Below, piece after piece: positions 1 to 7,584 of a stretch of 9,751 bases of DNA. The notes beneath the pieces are model-generated. The model searched no databases. It worked only from the letters and a program-made list of their open reading frames with translations, and was not told the DNA's origin. The number at the start of each line of letters is the position of its first letter. Position 1 is the stretch's first letter. Source of the stretch: Desulfobacteraceae bacterium (lineage in GTDB: Bacteria; Desulfobacterota; Desulfobacteria; Desulfobacterales; Desulfobacteraceae). The stretch is taken from the NCBI GenBank assembly GCA_015486915.1, contig WFQS01000045.1:1-9751 (forward strand). Reading direction: 5' to 3'. The translations under genes were made by a program, and so were the position numbers.

Positions 1-12
1 AATTAACAGCCC

Positions 13-1734
13 ATGAATACTTCATTTATATCAAAACCCTATGGAAATACAGATGATCTTGTAAACCTTCTTGCAGATGACAAGCGCAGTGCATTGTTAA
101 AAAAACTGACATCTTCAATGCCCGATATCATACTTAACGATCGGCAAATCTGTGATTTTGAACTGCTTGCAACGGGTGTGTATACTCCCCTGAAAGGGTT
201 CATGAAGCAGATTGATTATGAATCGGTTCTTGACCGGATGCGTCTTGAAACAGGTGAACTCTGGCCATTACCTGTGTGTCTTGACATCCCGGAGATTCTC
301 GCCGTAACCCTTGAAGCCGGTCAGTCCGTTGTTCTGCGTGATCCGGAGGGTTTTCTTCTTGGAATAATGGAAGTTGAAGATATCTGGCCCGTTGATTGTG
401 AAAAAGAAGCTTTTGGAATTTATGGAACTGCAGATAAAAAACATCCGGGAGTGAATTACCTTTTTAATAGATCGGGACATTACTATATTGGCGGTAATGT
501 AGAAGCGCTGAGTCTTCCCATTCATTCTGATTTTAAACAGATAAGAATGACCCCTTTTGAGGTGAGAAATATTTTTGCAAGGCTTGGATGGAAAAGGGTT
601 GTGGGATTTCAGACCCGCCAGCCAATACACAGACCCCAGTTTGAGATGACACTCCAGGCCATGGAAAAAGCAAGGGCAAATCTTCTGCTTCTGCCCGTTG
701 CAGGGGTAACAAAACCAGGTGATTTTGATCATTATACCCGCATGAGATGCTATAAAAAAGTTGCATCCCACTATCCCCCGGATTCTTTTGTAATGAGCCT
801 TCTGCCGCTTGCCATGCGCATGGCAGGGCCAAGGGACGCCCTTTTACATATGATAATGGGGAAAAATTTCGGGTGTACACATTTTGTCATAGGCCATGAT
901 CATGCAAGTCCCGGTAAGGACGGTTCAGGTAAACCTTTTTATCCCTATGATGATGCCATTGCTTTTGCAGAAAAAGCTTCATCGGAAGTGGGTGTTAAGG
1001 TTATATCCTTTGAAAAAATGGTATATTTTCCCTTTGAGGATGAATACAGAATTGAAAAAGATGTTCCCGAAAATGGGGAAAGGATATCTTTTTCAGGTTC
1101 TGATATCCGCAAGAGAATCCGCTCCGGGAAAAAAATTCCCGACTGGGCTACATTTCCTGAAGTTATAGATGAATTGAAAAAATCCTATCCCCCTCCATCG
1201 GAGCAGGGGCTTACAATTTTTCTTACCGGTCTTTCAGGTGCTGGAAAATCCACCATAGCAAGGGTTATTTACAGCAGATTCATGGAAATCGGGAACAGAC
1301 CGGTGACTCTCCTTGACGGGGATATAGTGAGAAGAAACCTGTCAAGCGAGCTGAAGTTTTCAAGGGAACACAGGGATATTAATGTTCGGCGAATCGGTTT
1401 TGTTGCTGCGGAAATCACAAAAAACAGGGGTGTTGCAATATGCGCTCCCATTGCACCCTATGAAAAAACGCGGTGTGAAATAAGATCTTCCATTGAGGAA
1501 TACGGCGGTTTTTTTGAAATTCATGTCTCAACTCCCATTGAAGAATGTGAAAAAAGAGATAGAAAAGGGATGTATGCAAAGGCAAGGGCAGGACTTTTAA
1601 AGGGCTTTACAGGAGTTGATGACCCATATGAAATTCCCGTAAAACCAGAATTGAGAATCAACACAATAAATTTGACCCCGAATGAAGCCGCCCAGGAAAT
1701 TATGCTGTTTATAAGTCAGAAAGGATTTATTTAA
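13..1734 (+). CDS. cysC: Two-domain ATP sulfurylase-like / adenylylsulfate (APS) kinase protein
   Basis: The 573-residue protein has a PUA-like plus ATP-sulfurylase N-terminal part (about residues 1-395) and a complete APS kinase (about 400-573). The kinase phosphorylates APS with ATP to give PAPS in the cytoplasm. It has P-loop GLSGAGKST at 406-414, DGD at 435-437, the FSREHRDINVRRIGFVA segment, GVAICAPIAPY, and the lid region KGMYAKARAGLLKGFTGVDDPYE (split here as KGMYAKARAGLL then KGFTGVDDPYE). The sulfurylase part keeps the fold and the FSGSDIRKRIR...PDWATFPEV segment, but its catalytic motifs deviate: QTRQPIHRPQ at 200-209 instead of the family QTRNPxHRAH, and GHDHASPG at 294-301 instead of GRDHAGxG. 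The first ATP synthesis/sulfate activation step may therefore be lost; a similar two-domain enzyme from Thiobacillus denitrificans was reported, as I recall, to have an inactive sulfurylase domain. An in-frame stop at 4-6 makes ATG 13 the first possible start; no Shine-Dalgarno is visible in the 12 bases available. Family is secure; sulfurylase inactivity is inference. Confidence 0.93.
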   Translation: MNTSFISKPYGNTDDLVNLLADDKRSALLKKLTSSMPDIILNDRQICDFELLATGVYTPLKGFMKQIDYESVLDRMRLETGELWPLPVCLDIPEILAVTLEAGQSVVLRDPEGFLLGIMEVEDIWPVDCEKEAFGIYGTADKKHPGVNYLFNRSGHYYIGGNVEALSLPIHSDFKQIRMTPFEVRNIFARLGWKRVVGFQTRQPIHRPQFEMTLQAMEKARANLLLLPVAGVTKPGDFDHYTRMRCYKKVASHYPPDSFVMSLLPLAMRMAGPRDALLHMIMGKNFGCTHFVIGHDHASPGKDGSGKPFYPYDDAIAFAEKASSEVGVKVISFEKMVYFPFEDEYRIEKDVPENGERISFSGSDIRKRIRSGKKIPDWATFPEVIDELKKSYPPPSEQGLTIFLTGLSGAGKSTIARVIYSRFMEIGNRPVTLLDGDIVRRNLSSELKFSREHRDINVRRIGFVAAEITKNRGVAICAPIAPYEKTRCEIRSSIEEYGGFFEIHVSTPIEECEKRDRKGMYAKARAGLLKGFTGVDDPYEIPVKPELRINTINLTPNEAAQEIMLFISQKGFI

Positions 1735-1736
1735 CT

Positions 1737-1863
1737 GCCATGAGGCAGATCTGGATTCTCTCAGACAGCCTCTCAACAAATAAAAAAACACTTAATTTAA
1801 AAAATTTTTACAGGAATTTCATATAAAAAACGGCCATGAGGCCAATCCGGATGTATCCGGCCT
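1737..1863 (+). repeat. Duplicated hairpin leader between the APS kinase and ABC-F genes
   Basis: The 159-bp gap 1735-1893 holds two copies of a 20-base unit, GCCATGAGGCAGATCTGGAT at 1737-1756 and GCCATGAGGCCAATCCGGAT at 1833-1852, differing at three positions. Each copy opens a hairpin: GAGGC (1742-1746) can pair with GCCTC (1768-1772), and AGGCC (1839-1843) with GGCCT (1859-1863), with GGAT/ATCC inside. Neither is followed by a T-run on the plus strand, so they are poor Rho-independent terminators as written. They could be a duplicated attenuator, an RNA-stability element or remnants of a dispersed repeat. Confidence 0.5.
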
Positions 1864-1893
1864 GTAGGGTATGGACTATAAAGTATAAAATTT

Positions 1894-3870
1894 ATGATAA
1901 CTATTGAATCTATTTCAAAGAGTTTTGGCGGGCAGATCCTTTTTCACAATGCAGGATTCCAGATCAATACCGGTGAAAAAATAGGCCTTGTGGGCAGGAA
2001 CGGTCATGGCAAAACAACACTTCTTAAGGTGATAACAGGAGAGGAAGAGCCCGATACCGGGGCTGTGCGTATCCCCAATGGCTACAGGCTTGGGTATCTT
2101 ACCCAGCACATAAATTTTTCAGAAGACCAGGTGATAAAGGAGTGTATGAAAGGCCTTCCTGAAAGTGAAAAAGATCACTACTGGAAAGCTGAAAAAATAC
2201 TTGCAGGCCTTGGTTTTTCAAACAGACAGATGGAGATGCACCCCGATGAATTTTCCGGTGGCTTCCAGGTCAGGCTGAATCTTGCAAAGGTTCTTGTTTC
2301 AGACCCCGATCTTCTCATACTTGATGAGCCCACCAATTATCTTGATATCACATCCATACGCTGGATTTCAGGTTTTCTTTCATCCTGGCCAAGGGAGATT
2401 CTCCTTGTAACCCATGACAGGAGTTTCATGGACAGTGTTGTCACCCACATTGCCGGAATTCACAGGCATACCGTAAGAAAAATAAAGGGAAATACTGGAA
2501 AATATTACGCCAGGATTGCCCAGGATGAAGAGATCTATGAAAAAACAAGGGTCAATGAAGAAAAGCGGCGCAAAGATATGGAAACTTTTATAACAAGGTT
2601 CCGTGCAAAGGCAAGGCTTGCAGGACTTGTGCAGTCCAGGATAAAAGCCCTTGAAAAAATGGGGAAAAAAGAGAATCTCCATAAACTTGAATCCCTTGAA
2701 TTCTCTTTTCAAGACCTTGTTTTTTCAGGGAAACAGGTTATTGCAGCTGAAAATTTATGCTTTTCCTATTGCAGAGAAGAAAAGCTCATTGAAAATTTTA
2801 ATTTTACTCTTTTTCCGAAGGACAGGGTTGCAATTATTGGAAAAAACGGTAAAGGCAAGACAACACTTTTAAAACTTTTATCTCAAAACCTTAAACCGGT
2901 GTCCGGTGAAGTCAGGTACAATCCGGGTGTTGAACCGGGATACTTTGAGCAGACAAATATCCAGTCCCTTAACGCTAATTTGACCATTGAAGAGGAAATA
3001 CTCTATTCCAACGGTGATCTTGACAGGCAGCAGGCCAGAAATATATGCGGAGCAATGATGTTTGAAGGGGACAATGCCTTAAAGCGTATTTCAGTCTTGT
3101 CAGGGGGGGAAAAAAGCAGGGTGATGCTTGCAAAACTTCTTGCAGAACCTTTAAACCTTCTTCTCCTTGATGAACCCACAAACCATCTTGACATGGAGTC
3201 CAGCGATTCCCTTGTCGCCGCCCTTGATAATTTTGCAGGCTCTGTCATACTGGTAACCCATAATGAATTATTTTTATATTCCCTTGCAAACAGGTTAATT
3301 GTTTTTAAGGATAACACAATTAAAGTTTTTGAAGGAACCTATGAGGAATTTCTTGAAAAGGAAGGCTGGGGTGATAATAAAAGGGCAGTTGAGAAGACAT
3401 TAAATAAAGCAGAAAAAAATTTCAGTCATACCGAAAGGTCTTCTGAAAGTGAATTTTCCGGCAGATCGGATAAGAAGGGACAAGCCCTGCAAAAAGGTAA
3501 AAAGGGACAGTTAAAAAACAAAGGTAACGGAAATGGTGTCGAGGATGGAGTAAAACTTTCCAGAAAGGAGATCAGGAAAAAACGATCTGAAATAATTGCC
3601 CAGCGATCCCGTGTTTTAAACCCGCTGAAAAAAAAGATTGACAGAACGGAACATAAGATAGATTCTCTTGAAAAAGAGATGAAAAATCTTAATATTGAGC
3701 TTCAGGAATCAGTTAATGCCGGAAATGGGAAAGAGATCGCTTCTCTTTCACGAAAAATTGCAGAAATCCAGAAAGAAATTGATATTTTATTTGATGACCT
3801 TGAAAATTTTATGGATGAGTTTGATAAAAAGAAACTTATGTTTGAAGAAAAATTCAATGAAAACAGTTAG
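1894..3870 (+). CDS. ABC-F family ATP-binding cassette protein (YheS/Uup-like)
   Basis: This 658-residue soluble protein has two ATP-binding cassettes in tandem and no membrane segment, the layout of ABC-F proteins, which act on the ribosome (translation factor or antibiotic protection) rather than as transporters. Cassette 1 has Walker A GRNGHGKTT (34-42), signature FSGG (120-123), Walker B LLILDEPTNYLD (around 140-151) and H-loop VTHDRSF. Cassette 2 has GKNGKGKTT (316-324), signature LSGGEKSR (from 402), LLLLDEPTNHLD with D426/E427, and VTHNELF, where N replaces the usual D after the switch histidine. The basic helical interdomain linker that ABC-F proteins insert toward the peptidyl-transferase centre lies around 210-285. 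Residues about 495-550 are a Lys/Gly/Ser-rich linker, followed by a strongly charged coiled coil to the end. The ribosome-binding site is weak: no clear AGGAG near ATG 1894. The specific substrate or drug cannot be told from sequence; housekeeping ABC-F is more likely than a resistance factor. Confidence 0.93.
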   Translation: MITIESISKSFGGQILFHNAGFQINTGEKIGLVGRNGHGKTTLLKVITGEEEPDTGAVRIPNGYRLGYLTQHINFSEDQVIKECMKGLPESEKDHYWKAEKILAGLGFSNRQMEMHPDEFSGGFQVRLNLAKVLVSDPDLLILDEPTNYLDITSIRWISGFLSSWPREILLVTHDRSFMDSVVTHIAGIHRHTVRKIKGNTGKYYARIAQDEEIYEKTRVNEEKRRKDMETFITRFRAKARLAGLVQSRIKALEKMGKKENLHKLESLEFSFQDLVFSGKQVIAAENLCFSYCREEKLIENFNFTLFPKDRVAIIGKNGKGKTTLLKLLSQNLKPVSGEVRYNPGVEPGYFEQTNIQSLNANLTIEEEILYSNGDLDRQQARNICGAMMFEGDNALKRISVLSGGEKSRVMLAKLLAEPLNLLLLDEPTNHLDMESSDSLVAALDNFAGSVILVTHNELFLYSLANRLIVFKDNTIKVFEGTYEEFLEKEGWGDNKRAVEKTLNKAEKNFSHTERSSESEFSGRSDKKGQALQKGKKGQLKNKGNGNGVEDGVKLSRKEIRKKRSEIIAQRSRVLNPLKKKIDRTEHKIDSLEKEMKNLNIELQESVNAGNGKEIASLSRKIAEIQKEIDILFDDLENFMDEFDKKKLMFEEKFNENS

Positions 3871-3929
3871 TTTCTTATCCCTGGTTCCCGTGTATTTTTG
3901 ACAAAAGAATTACAAAATTCGTTTTGATT

Positions 3930-3962
3930 CTGGCCTGTCCAGGCCAGGGTCCTTGATTTTTA
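3930..3962 (+). terminator. Probable hairpin terminator after the ABC-F gene
   Basis: CTGGCCTG (3930-3937) and CAGGCCAG (3940-3947) form a perfect GC-rich stem; realistically seven pairs with a four-base loop. A T-rich stretch, CCTTGATTTTTA, follows after a few bases rather than directly, so this is a non-ideal Rho-independent terminator. It would separate the ABC-F transcript from the next gene group. Confidence 0.45.
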
Positions 3963-4009
3963 CGGAAAACAGGCAAGCAGTGATGACACATTAAAATCAA
4001 TCTGAAAAA

Positions 4010-4026
4010 GCCAATTACCAATTGGC
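4010..4026. promoter_or_regulatory. Perfect inverted repeat, possible operator
   Basis: GCCAATT ACC AATTGGC is a perfect 7-bp inverted repeat with a 3-base centre, ending 15 bases before the start codon of the 76-residue membrane protein gene. The size and symmetry resemble a binding site for a dimeric transcriptional regulator; it could also be an RNA hairpin that masks the weak ribosome-binding site AAGG at 4027-4030. No good sigma70 boxes were found around it, so its role is inference. Confidence 0.35.
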
Positions 4027-4041
4027 AAGGTAAATAATGTA

Positions 4042-4272
4042 ATGGATAAGAAAAAAATACAATTGATTCTCGGTGTAATACTTGTCATGGCAGGAATGGG
4101 GGTGTTTTACAGAATTCCCCAGGTTATGCCGAAGGTAGCCACTATAAAGGCTTTTTCATCAAGCCTTGGGATCATTAAATTTTCATTTTATATGCTTGGT
4201 GTATTTCTTATTTTTGCCGGAGTAAAAAAGATACATGATAATAAAAATGGTAATAAAACAGACCGAATCTAA
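4042..4272 (+). CDS. Small two-helix inner-membrane protein, function unknown
   Basis: This is a 76-residue protein with a short basic N-terminus (MDKKK), a hydrophobic helix at about 6-23, a polar connection containing two prolines, a second hydrophobic helix at about 43-61 and a Lys/Asn-rich hydrophilic tail. By the positive-inside rule both ends should face the cytoplasm. I do not recognise the family. The gene ends 17 bp before the pilus ATPase gene and probably shares its transcript, so a role near the pilus/secretion inner-membrane platform is possible but unproven. ATG 4042 is chosen because the hydrophobic segment begins directly after it; AAGG at 4027-4030 is a weak and slightly distant ribosome-binding site. 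Its reality is supported by the sensible membrane topology and the operon-like spacing. Confidence 0.7.
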   Translation: MDKKKIQLILGVILVMAGMGVFYRIPQVMPKVATIKAFSSSLGIIKFSFYMLGVFLIFAGVKKIHDNKNGNKTDRI

Positions 4273-4289
4273 ACAACATGAGAATATAA

Positions 4290-6521
4290 ATGAATAAAGC
4301 TTCCCGGGCAAGGCAGTCAAGAACCACAAGTCTTAAATCCACAATTAAGGACCAGTCCGGAGCAGGTAAGGTCCGTATTGGAGAGATCCTTTCCAAGGAA
4401 GGCCAGATCACAAGTATTCAGCTTAAGGCAGCCCTTGACCAGCAGAAAAAAACAGGTGGAAGACTCAGTTCCATCCTCCTTTCAATGGGATTCATAGATC
4501 CTGATACCATTATTAATGTCCTTGGCAGAATTTATAATTATGAAGTTGTCAGACTTTCCGACATAAAACCGGATCCTGCAGTCCTGAAATTTGTTCCCTT
4601 TGAAACGGCAAAAAAATACATGGCGTTTCCTCTTGGTATAAAAGAAGATGACCTTGTTGTTACCATGATAGAACCCACTGACACGGGTGCTGTTGAAGAA
4701 TTCCAGCAGGAAACAGGAAAAAATCTCAAGCTGTGTGTATCAACGGAAAATGATATAATAGAGGCATACAGGGATTTTTTCAAAATAAGCGAAGAAGAGT
4801 ACAAGGAATTTATTCATTTTGAAGAGGATGTTGAAGATGATGAGCCTGTCACTTCTGTGGAGGACTTTGGTTCCCTTGTGTCCGAAGCTGCTGAGGAACT
4901 TGAGGTCCAGGCTGTTGATGACGACAGCTATGATGAATTCATGGCTTCTGACGCACCGATCATAAAACTCGTAAATGGAATTTTAATTAAAGCGATAAGT
5001 GACGGGGTAAGTGATATTCATATTGAACCATTTGAAAAATCACTCCAGGTAAGATACAGGCTTGACGGTTCTCTGTACAAAGCTATGAATCTTCCTTTAT
5101 CCATTAAAAATGCAGTTATTTCCAGACTGAAAATCCTTGCTGAACTTGATATAGCAGAAAGGAGAATCCCCCAGGACGGAAGAATCAAAATGCGTATGGG
5201 AAGGCGTAAATCAGTTGATTTCAGGGTGTCAACACTTCCCACTCTTTTTGGTGAGAGCGTTGTAATGCGTATACTTGACCAGAGTGCTTTGAGTGTGGAT
5301 CTCTCCAAACTTGGATTTGAGCAGAAAACTTTTGCCGGTATTAAGCGATGTATCAGCCGTCCTTATGGACTTCTGCTTGTTACAGGACCTACAGGAAGCG
5401 GGAAAACCACAACACTTTATTCCATCTTGAACAGGCTGAACAAGGAAGATACCAAAATTCTCACTGCTGAAGATCCTGTGGAGTTCAACTTCAAGGGGAT
5501 CAACCAGGTACCGGTTAAAGAAGATGTGGGCATGACATTTGAAGCAGCCCTTAAATCTTTTTTACGCCAGGATCCTGATATTATCATGGTTGGAGAGATA
5601 AGGGATCTTTCTACAGCTGAAATAGCTATAAAAGCTGCCATGACCGGTCATCTTGTATTCAGTACGCTTCATACCAATGATTGCCCCTCAACAATAGGAC
5701 GACTAATTGATATCGGAATCCCTGCTTATATGCTTGCATCTGCAGTTACAATGGTGCTGTCCCAGCGTCTTACAAGGAGGCTGTGTCCTGAATGCAAGCA
5801 GATAGTGACCGGTTATGACCCTGCAGAACTTGAACTTCAGGGCTTTTCCAAGGAAGAAATTCCCACACTTAAACTTTACAGTCCAAAAGGATGTCCCCAC
5901 TGCAATGGTACCGGATACAAGGGAAGGGTCGGACTATACGAACTTATGGAAGTCACCGATGAAATTTCCAAGGCAATTAATGCATCTCTTCCCGAAGACC
6001 AGTTGAGAAAACTTGCCATCCAGGAGGGGATGACAACGCTAAGGGATGCAGGTCTTGAAAAAGTAAGACAGGGAGTTACTTCCTTTGAAGAGGTGCTGCA
6101 GAAGACCACAATAACAAAAGAGGCTCTTCCTGCGTATCTTGTGAATCCCGATGTTGAAAGATATGAGGATAAAGATATAATAATCAGAGAGGGAAATACG
6201 GATATCGATTTTTTCAAACTGGTACAGGGAGCAGTTTATGTTGTAAAAGGGGGTAAAAAAATAGCGGAAATTGTACAACCCAATGAATATTTCGGTGAGA
6301 TGTCCGCCATCACAGGTGATCCAAGATCAGCATCCATTATTTCCAAGGGAAGATCTGTTATAAAAAGGTTTCCCGGGGATAAGCTTCCCGAGGTAATTGA
6401 GAAATATCCCGATGTTGCAAAACATCTGTTTGGTATACTGGCCGATCGTCTTAACAAGGCTGATAAATCCATAATTAAAATGATTAAAATGAATAAAATG
6501 ATATCAACCGGGAAAAAATAA
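4290..6521 (+). CDS. PilB/GspE-type secretion ATPase with MshEN-like N-terminus and C-terminal cNMP-binding domain
   Basis: The 743-residue cytoplasmic ATPase would drive assembly of a type IV pilus or type II secretion pseudopilus. Residues about 28-165 form a GspE_N/MshEN-type domain: RIGEILSKEGQITSIQLKAA begins the first MshEN-like motif (29-52), and a weaker second copy starts RLSSILLSMG (58-79). An acidic linker follows. The motor has the Asp-box region SDIHIEP (around 242), Walker A GPTGSGKTT (366-374), Walker B DPDIIMVGEIRD (428-439), the His box with H454 and H461, and four zinc-type cysteines at 499, 502, 535 and 538. PilB/GspE proteins normally end near residue 600 on this scale. 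Here about 130 residues follow, forming a cyclic-nucleotide-binding domain (about 613-725), with phosphate-binding cassette FGEMSAITGDPRSAS at 668-682 that retains the Glu and Arg. Pilus versus type II secretion cannot be decided here because no pilin or GspF/PilC gene is in the window. The family call is very secure; ligand binding is inference. Confidence 0.95.
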   Translation: MNKASRARQSRTTSLKSTIKDQSGAGKVRIGEILSKEGQITSIQLKAALDQQKKTGGRLSSILLSMGFIDPDTIINVLGRIYNYEVVRLSDIKPDPAVLKFVPFETAKKYMAFPLGIKEDDLVVTMIEPTDTGAVEEFQQETGKNLKLCVSTENDIIEAYRDFFKISEEEYKEFIHFEEDVEDDEPVTSVEDFGSLVSEAAEELEVQAVDDDSYDEFMASDAPIIKLVNGILIKAISDGVSDIHIEPFEKSLQVRYRLDGSLYKAMNLPLSIKNAVISRLKILAELDIAERRIPQDGRIKMRMGRRKSVDFRVSTLPTLFGESVVMRILDQSALSVDLSKLGFEQKTFAGIKRCISRPYGLLLVTGPTGSGKTTTLYSILNRLNKEDTKILTAEDPVEFNFKGINQVPVKEDVGMTFEAALKSFLRQDPDIIMVGEIRDLSTAEIAIKAAMTGHLVFSTLHTNDCPSTIGRLIDIGIPAYMLASAVTMVLSQRLTRRLCPECKQIVTGYDPAELELQGFSKEEIPTLKLYSPKGCPHCNGTGYKGRVGLYELMEVTDEISKAINASLPEDQLRKLAIQEGMTTLRDAGLEKVRQGVTSFEEVLQKTTITKEALPAYLVNPDVERYEDKDIIIREGNTDIDFFKLVQGAVYVVKGGKKIAEIVQPNEYFGEMSAITGDPRSASIISKGRSVIKRFPGDKLPEVIEKYPDVAKHLFGILADRLNKADKSIIKMIKMNKMISTGKK

Positions 6522-6524
6522 TAC

Positions 6525-6532
6525 AAAGGGGA
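6525..6532 (+). promoter_or_regulatory. Ribosome-binding site of the epimerase gene
   Basis: AAAGGGGA lies 8 bases before ATG 6541 in the 19-bp gap after the ATPase stop codon. It is the clearest Shine-Dalgarno of the plus-strand genes and fixes the epimerase start. Confidence 0.7.
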
Positions 6533-6540
6533 ATTAAAGT

Positions 6541-7566
6541 ATGAAATATGATGAGATAAAGGAAAATCTGAAAATTAAACCCTGTTCATGGTTAGTGACC
6601 GGAGCCGCGGGCTTTATAGGCTCAAATCTTGTTGAAGCCCTTTTACTGCTCAACCAGAAAGTTACAGGTTTAGATAATTTTTCCACGGGGTTTCAACATA
6701 ATCTTGATCAGGTAAGACAATCTGTCAGTGATGAACAATGGGCATCTTTTGTTTTTATTAAAGGAGATATACGCAATCTCGAAACATGCAGAACAGCATG
6801 TGAAAATAAGGATTATGTGCTCCACGAGGCAGCTATCGGGTCTGTTCCGAGATCCGTTGAAGACCCGGTATTCACAAATGAAAACAATATCACGGGTTTT
6901 TTGAATATGCTTGTTGCATCAAGGGATGCAGGTGTAAAACGGTTTGTATATGCAGCATCAAGTTCCACCTATGGGGATGACCCGGGTCTTCCCAAAAAGG
7001 AGGATAAAATAGGCAGACCCCTTTCACCCTATGCTGTGACAAAATATGTAAATGAACTGTATGCAGATGTTTTTGCAACCACCTATGGTTTTAACTCAAT
7101 TGGATTAAGATATTTTAATGTATTTGGAAAACGCCAGGACCCCAATGGGGCATATGCAGCGGTAATACCCCTGTGGTTTGCAGGAATGATAAAAAGTGAG
7201 AAAATATTTATCAATGGCGATGGTGAAACAAGCAGAGATTTCTGCTACATCGATAATACAGTCCAGGCAAACATACTTGCAGCAGCTACGGAAAAAGAAC
7301 AATCATTAAACACGGTTTATAATGTTGCATTTGGAGAACGTACCACCTTAAATGAACTCTTTGCTCTCATTAAGGAGAGAATAAAGAATAAATACCCTGA
7401 AGCTGAGACCATTCAACCCCGTTACAGGGACTTCAGAGAAGGTGATGTCCGTCATTCCCTTGCAGATATTTCTAAAGCCTCACATCTTCTTGGATATGAT
7501 CCGACGATATCCGTAAAAAAAGGACTTGATCTTGCTGCGAACTGGTATATGGAGCATTTAAAATAA
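6541..7566 (+). CDS. wbpP: UDP-N-acetylglucosamine 4-epimerase, WbpP/TviC type (extended SDR)
   Basis: This 341-residue enzyme is an extended short-chain dehydrogenase that interconverts UDP-GlcNAc and UDP-GalNAc (or the corresponding uronates) using tightly bound NAD. It has the Rossmann motif TGAAGFIG (20-27), LDNFSTG after beta-2, the GDIRN segment, the catalytic SSST block at 140-143, and the Tyr/Lys pair Y164 and K168 in [38 protein letters not shown] and [19 protein letters not shown] are segments I recognise from Pseudomonas WbpP, and the length matches that family. The product feeds surface polysaccharide (O-antigen, capsule, Vi-like) or glycoprotein synthesis. The gene follows the pilus ATPase by 19 bp with a strong ribosome-binding site, suggesting co-transcription. 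No glycosyltransferase is in the window to say which glycan. UDP-GlcNAc specificity rather than UDP-glucose is inferred from the family. Confidence 0.92.
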   Translation: MKYDEIKENLKIKPCSWLVTGAAGFIGSNLVEALLLLNQKVTGLDNFSTGFQHNLDQVRQSVSDEQWASFVFIKGDIRNLETCRTACENKDYVLHEAAIGSVPRSVEDPVFTNENNITGFLNMLVASRDAGVKRFVYAASSSTYGDDPGLPKKEDKIGRPLSPYAVTKYVNELYADVFATTYGFNSIGLRYFNVFGKRQDPNGAYAAVIPLWFAGMIKSEKIFINGDGETSRDFCYIDNTVQANILAAATEKEQSLNTVYNVAFGERTTLNELFALIKERIKNKYPEAETIQPRYRDFREGDVRHSLADISKASHLLGYDPTISVKKGLDLAANWYMEHLK

Positions 7567-7584
7567 AATTTTAATTTTTTCCGG

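Noticed and set aside
268..771. A long open frame on the minus strand opposite the APS kinase gene
   Set aside because: It lies wholly inside a well-supported gene, has low-complexity Phe/Ser/Cys-rich content and no recognisable domain; it is a shadow frame.
3898..3926. TTGACA at 3898-3903 as a promoter for the membrane-protein/ATPase group
   Set aside because: The -35 box is perfect, but nothing resembling TATAAT occurs 16-18 bases downstream, and the hairpin terminator at 3930 would lie directly in its path.
4015..4042. A sigma54 promoter at TTGGCAAGG before the membrane-protein gene
   Set aside because: The GG of a -24 element is present but no TTGC-type -12 element follows at the required spacing.
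4037..4044. Start-stop ATGTAA overlapping the start codon at 4042
   Set aside because: The arrangement is real, but such a short AT-rich string is easily chance and has no ribosome-binding site of its own.
7567..7584. A Rho-independent terminator directly after the epimerase gene
   Set aside because: The stretch is only AT-rich, without a GC stem; termination there, if any, would rely on the palindrome or the bidirectional hairpin at 7832-7866.
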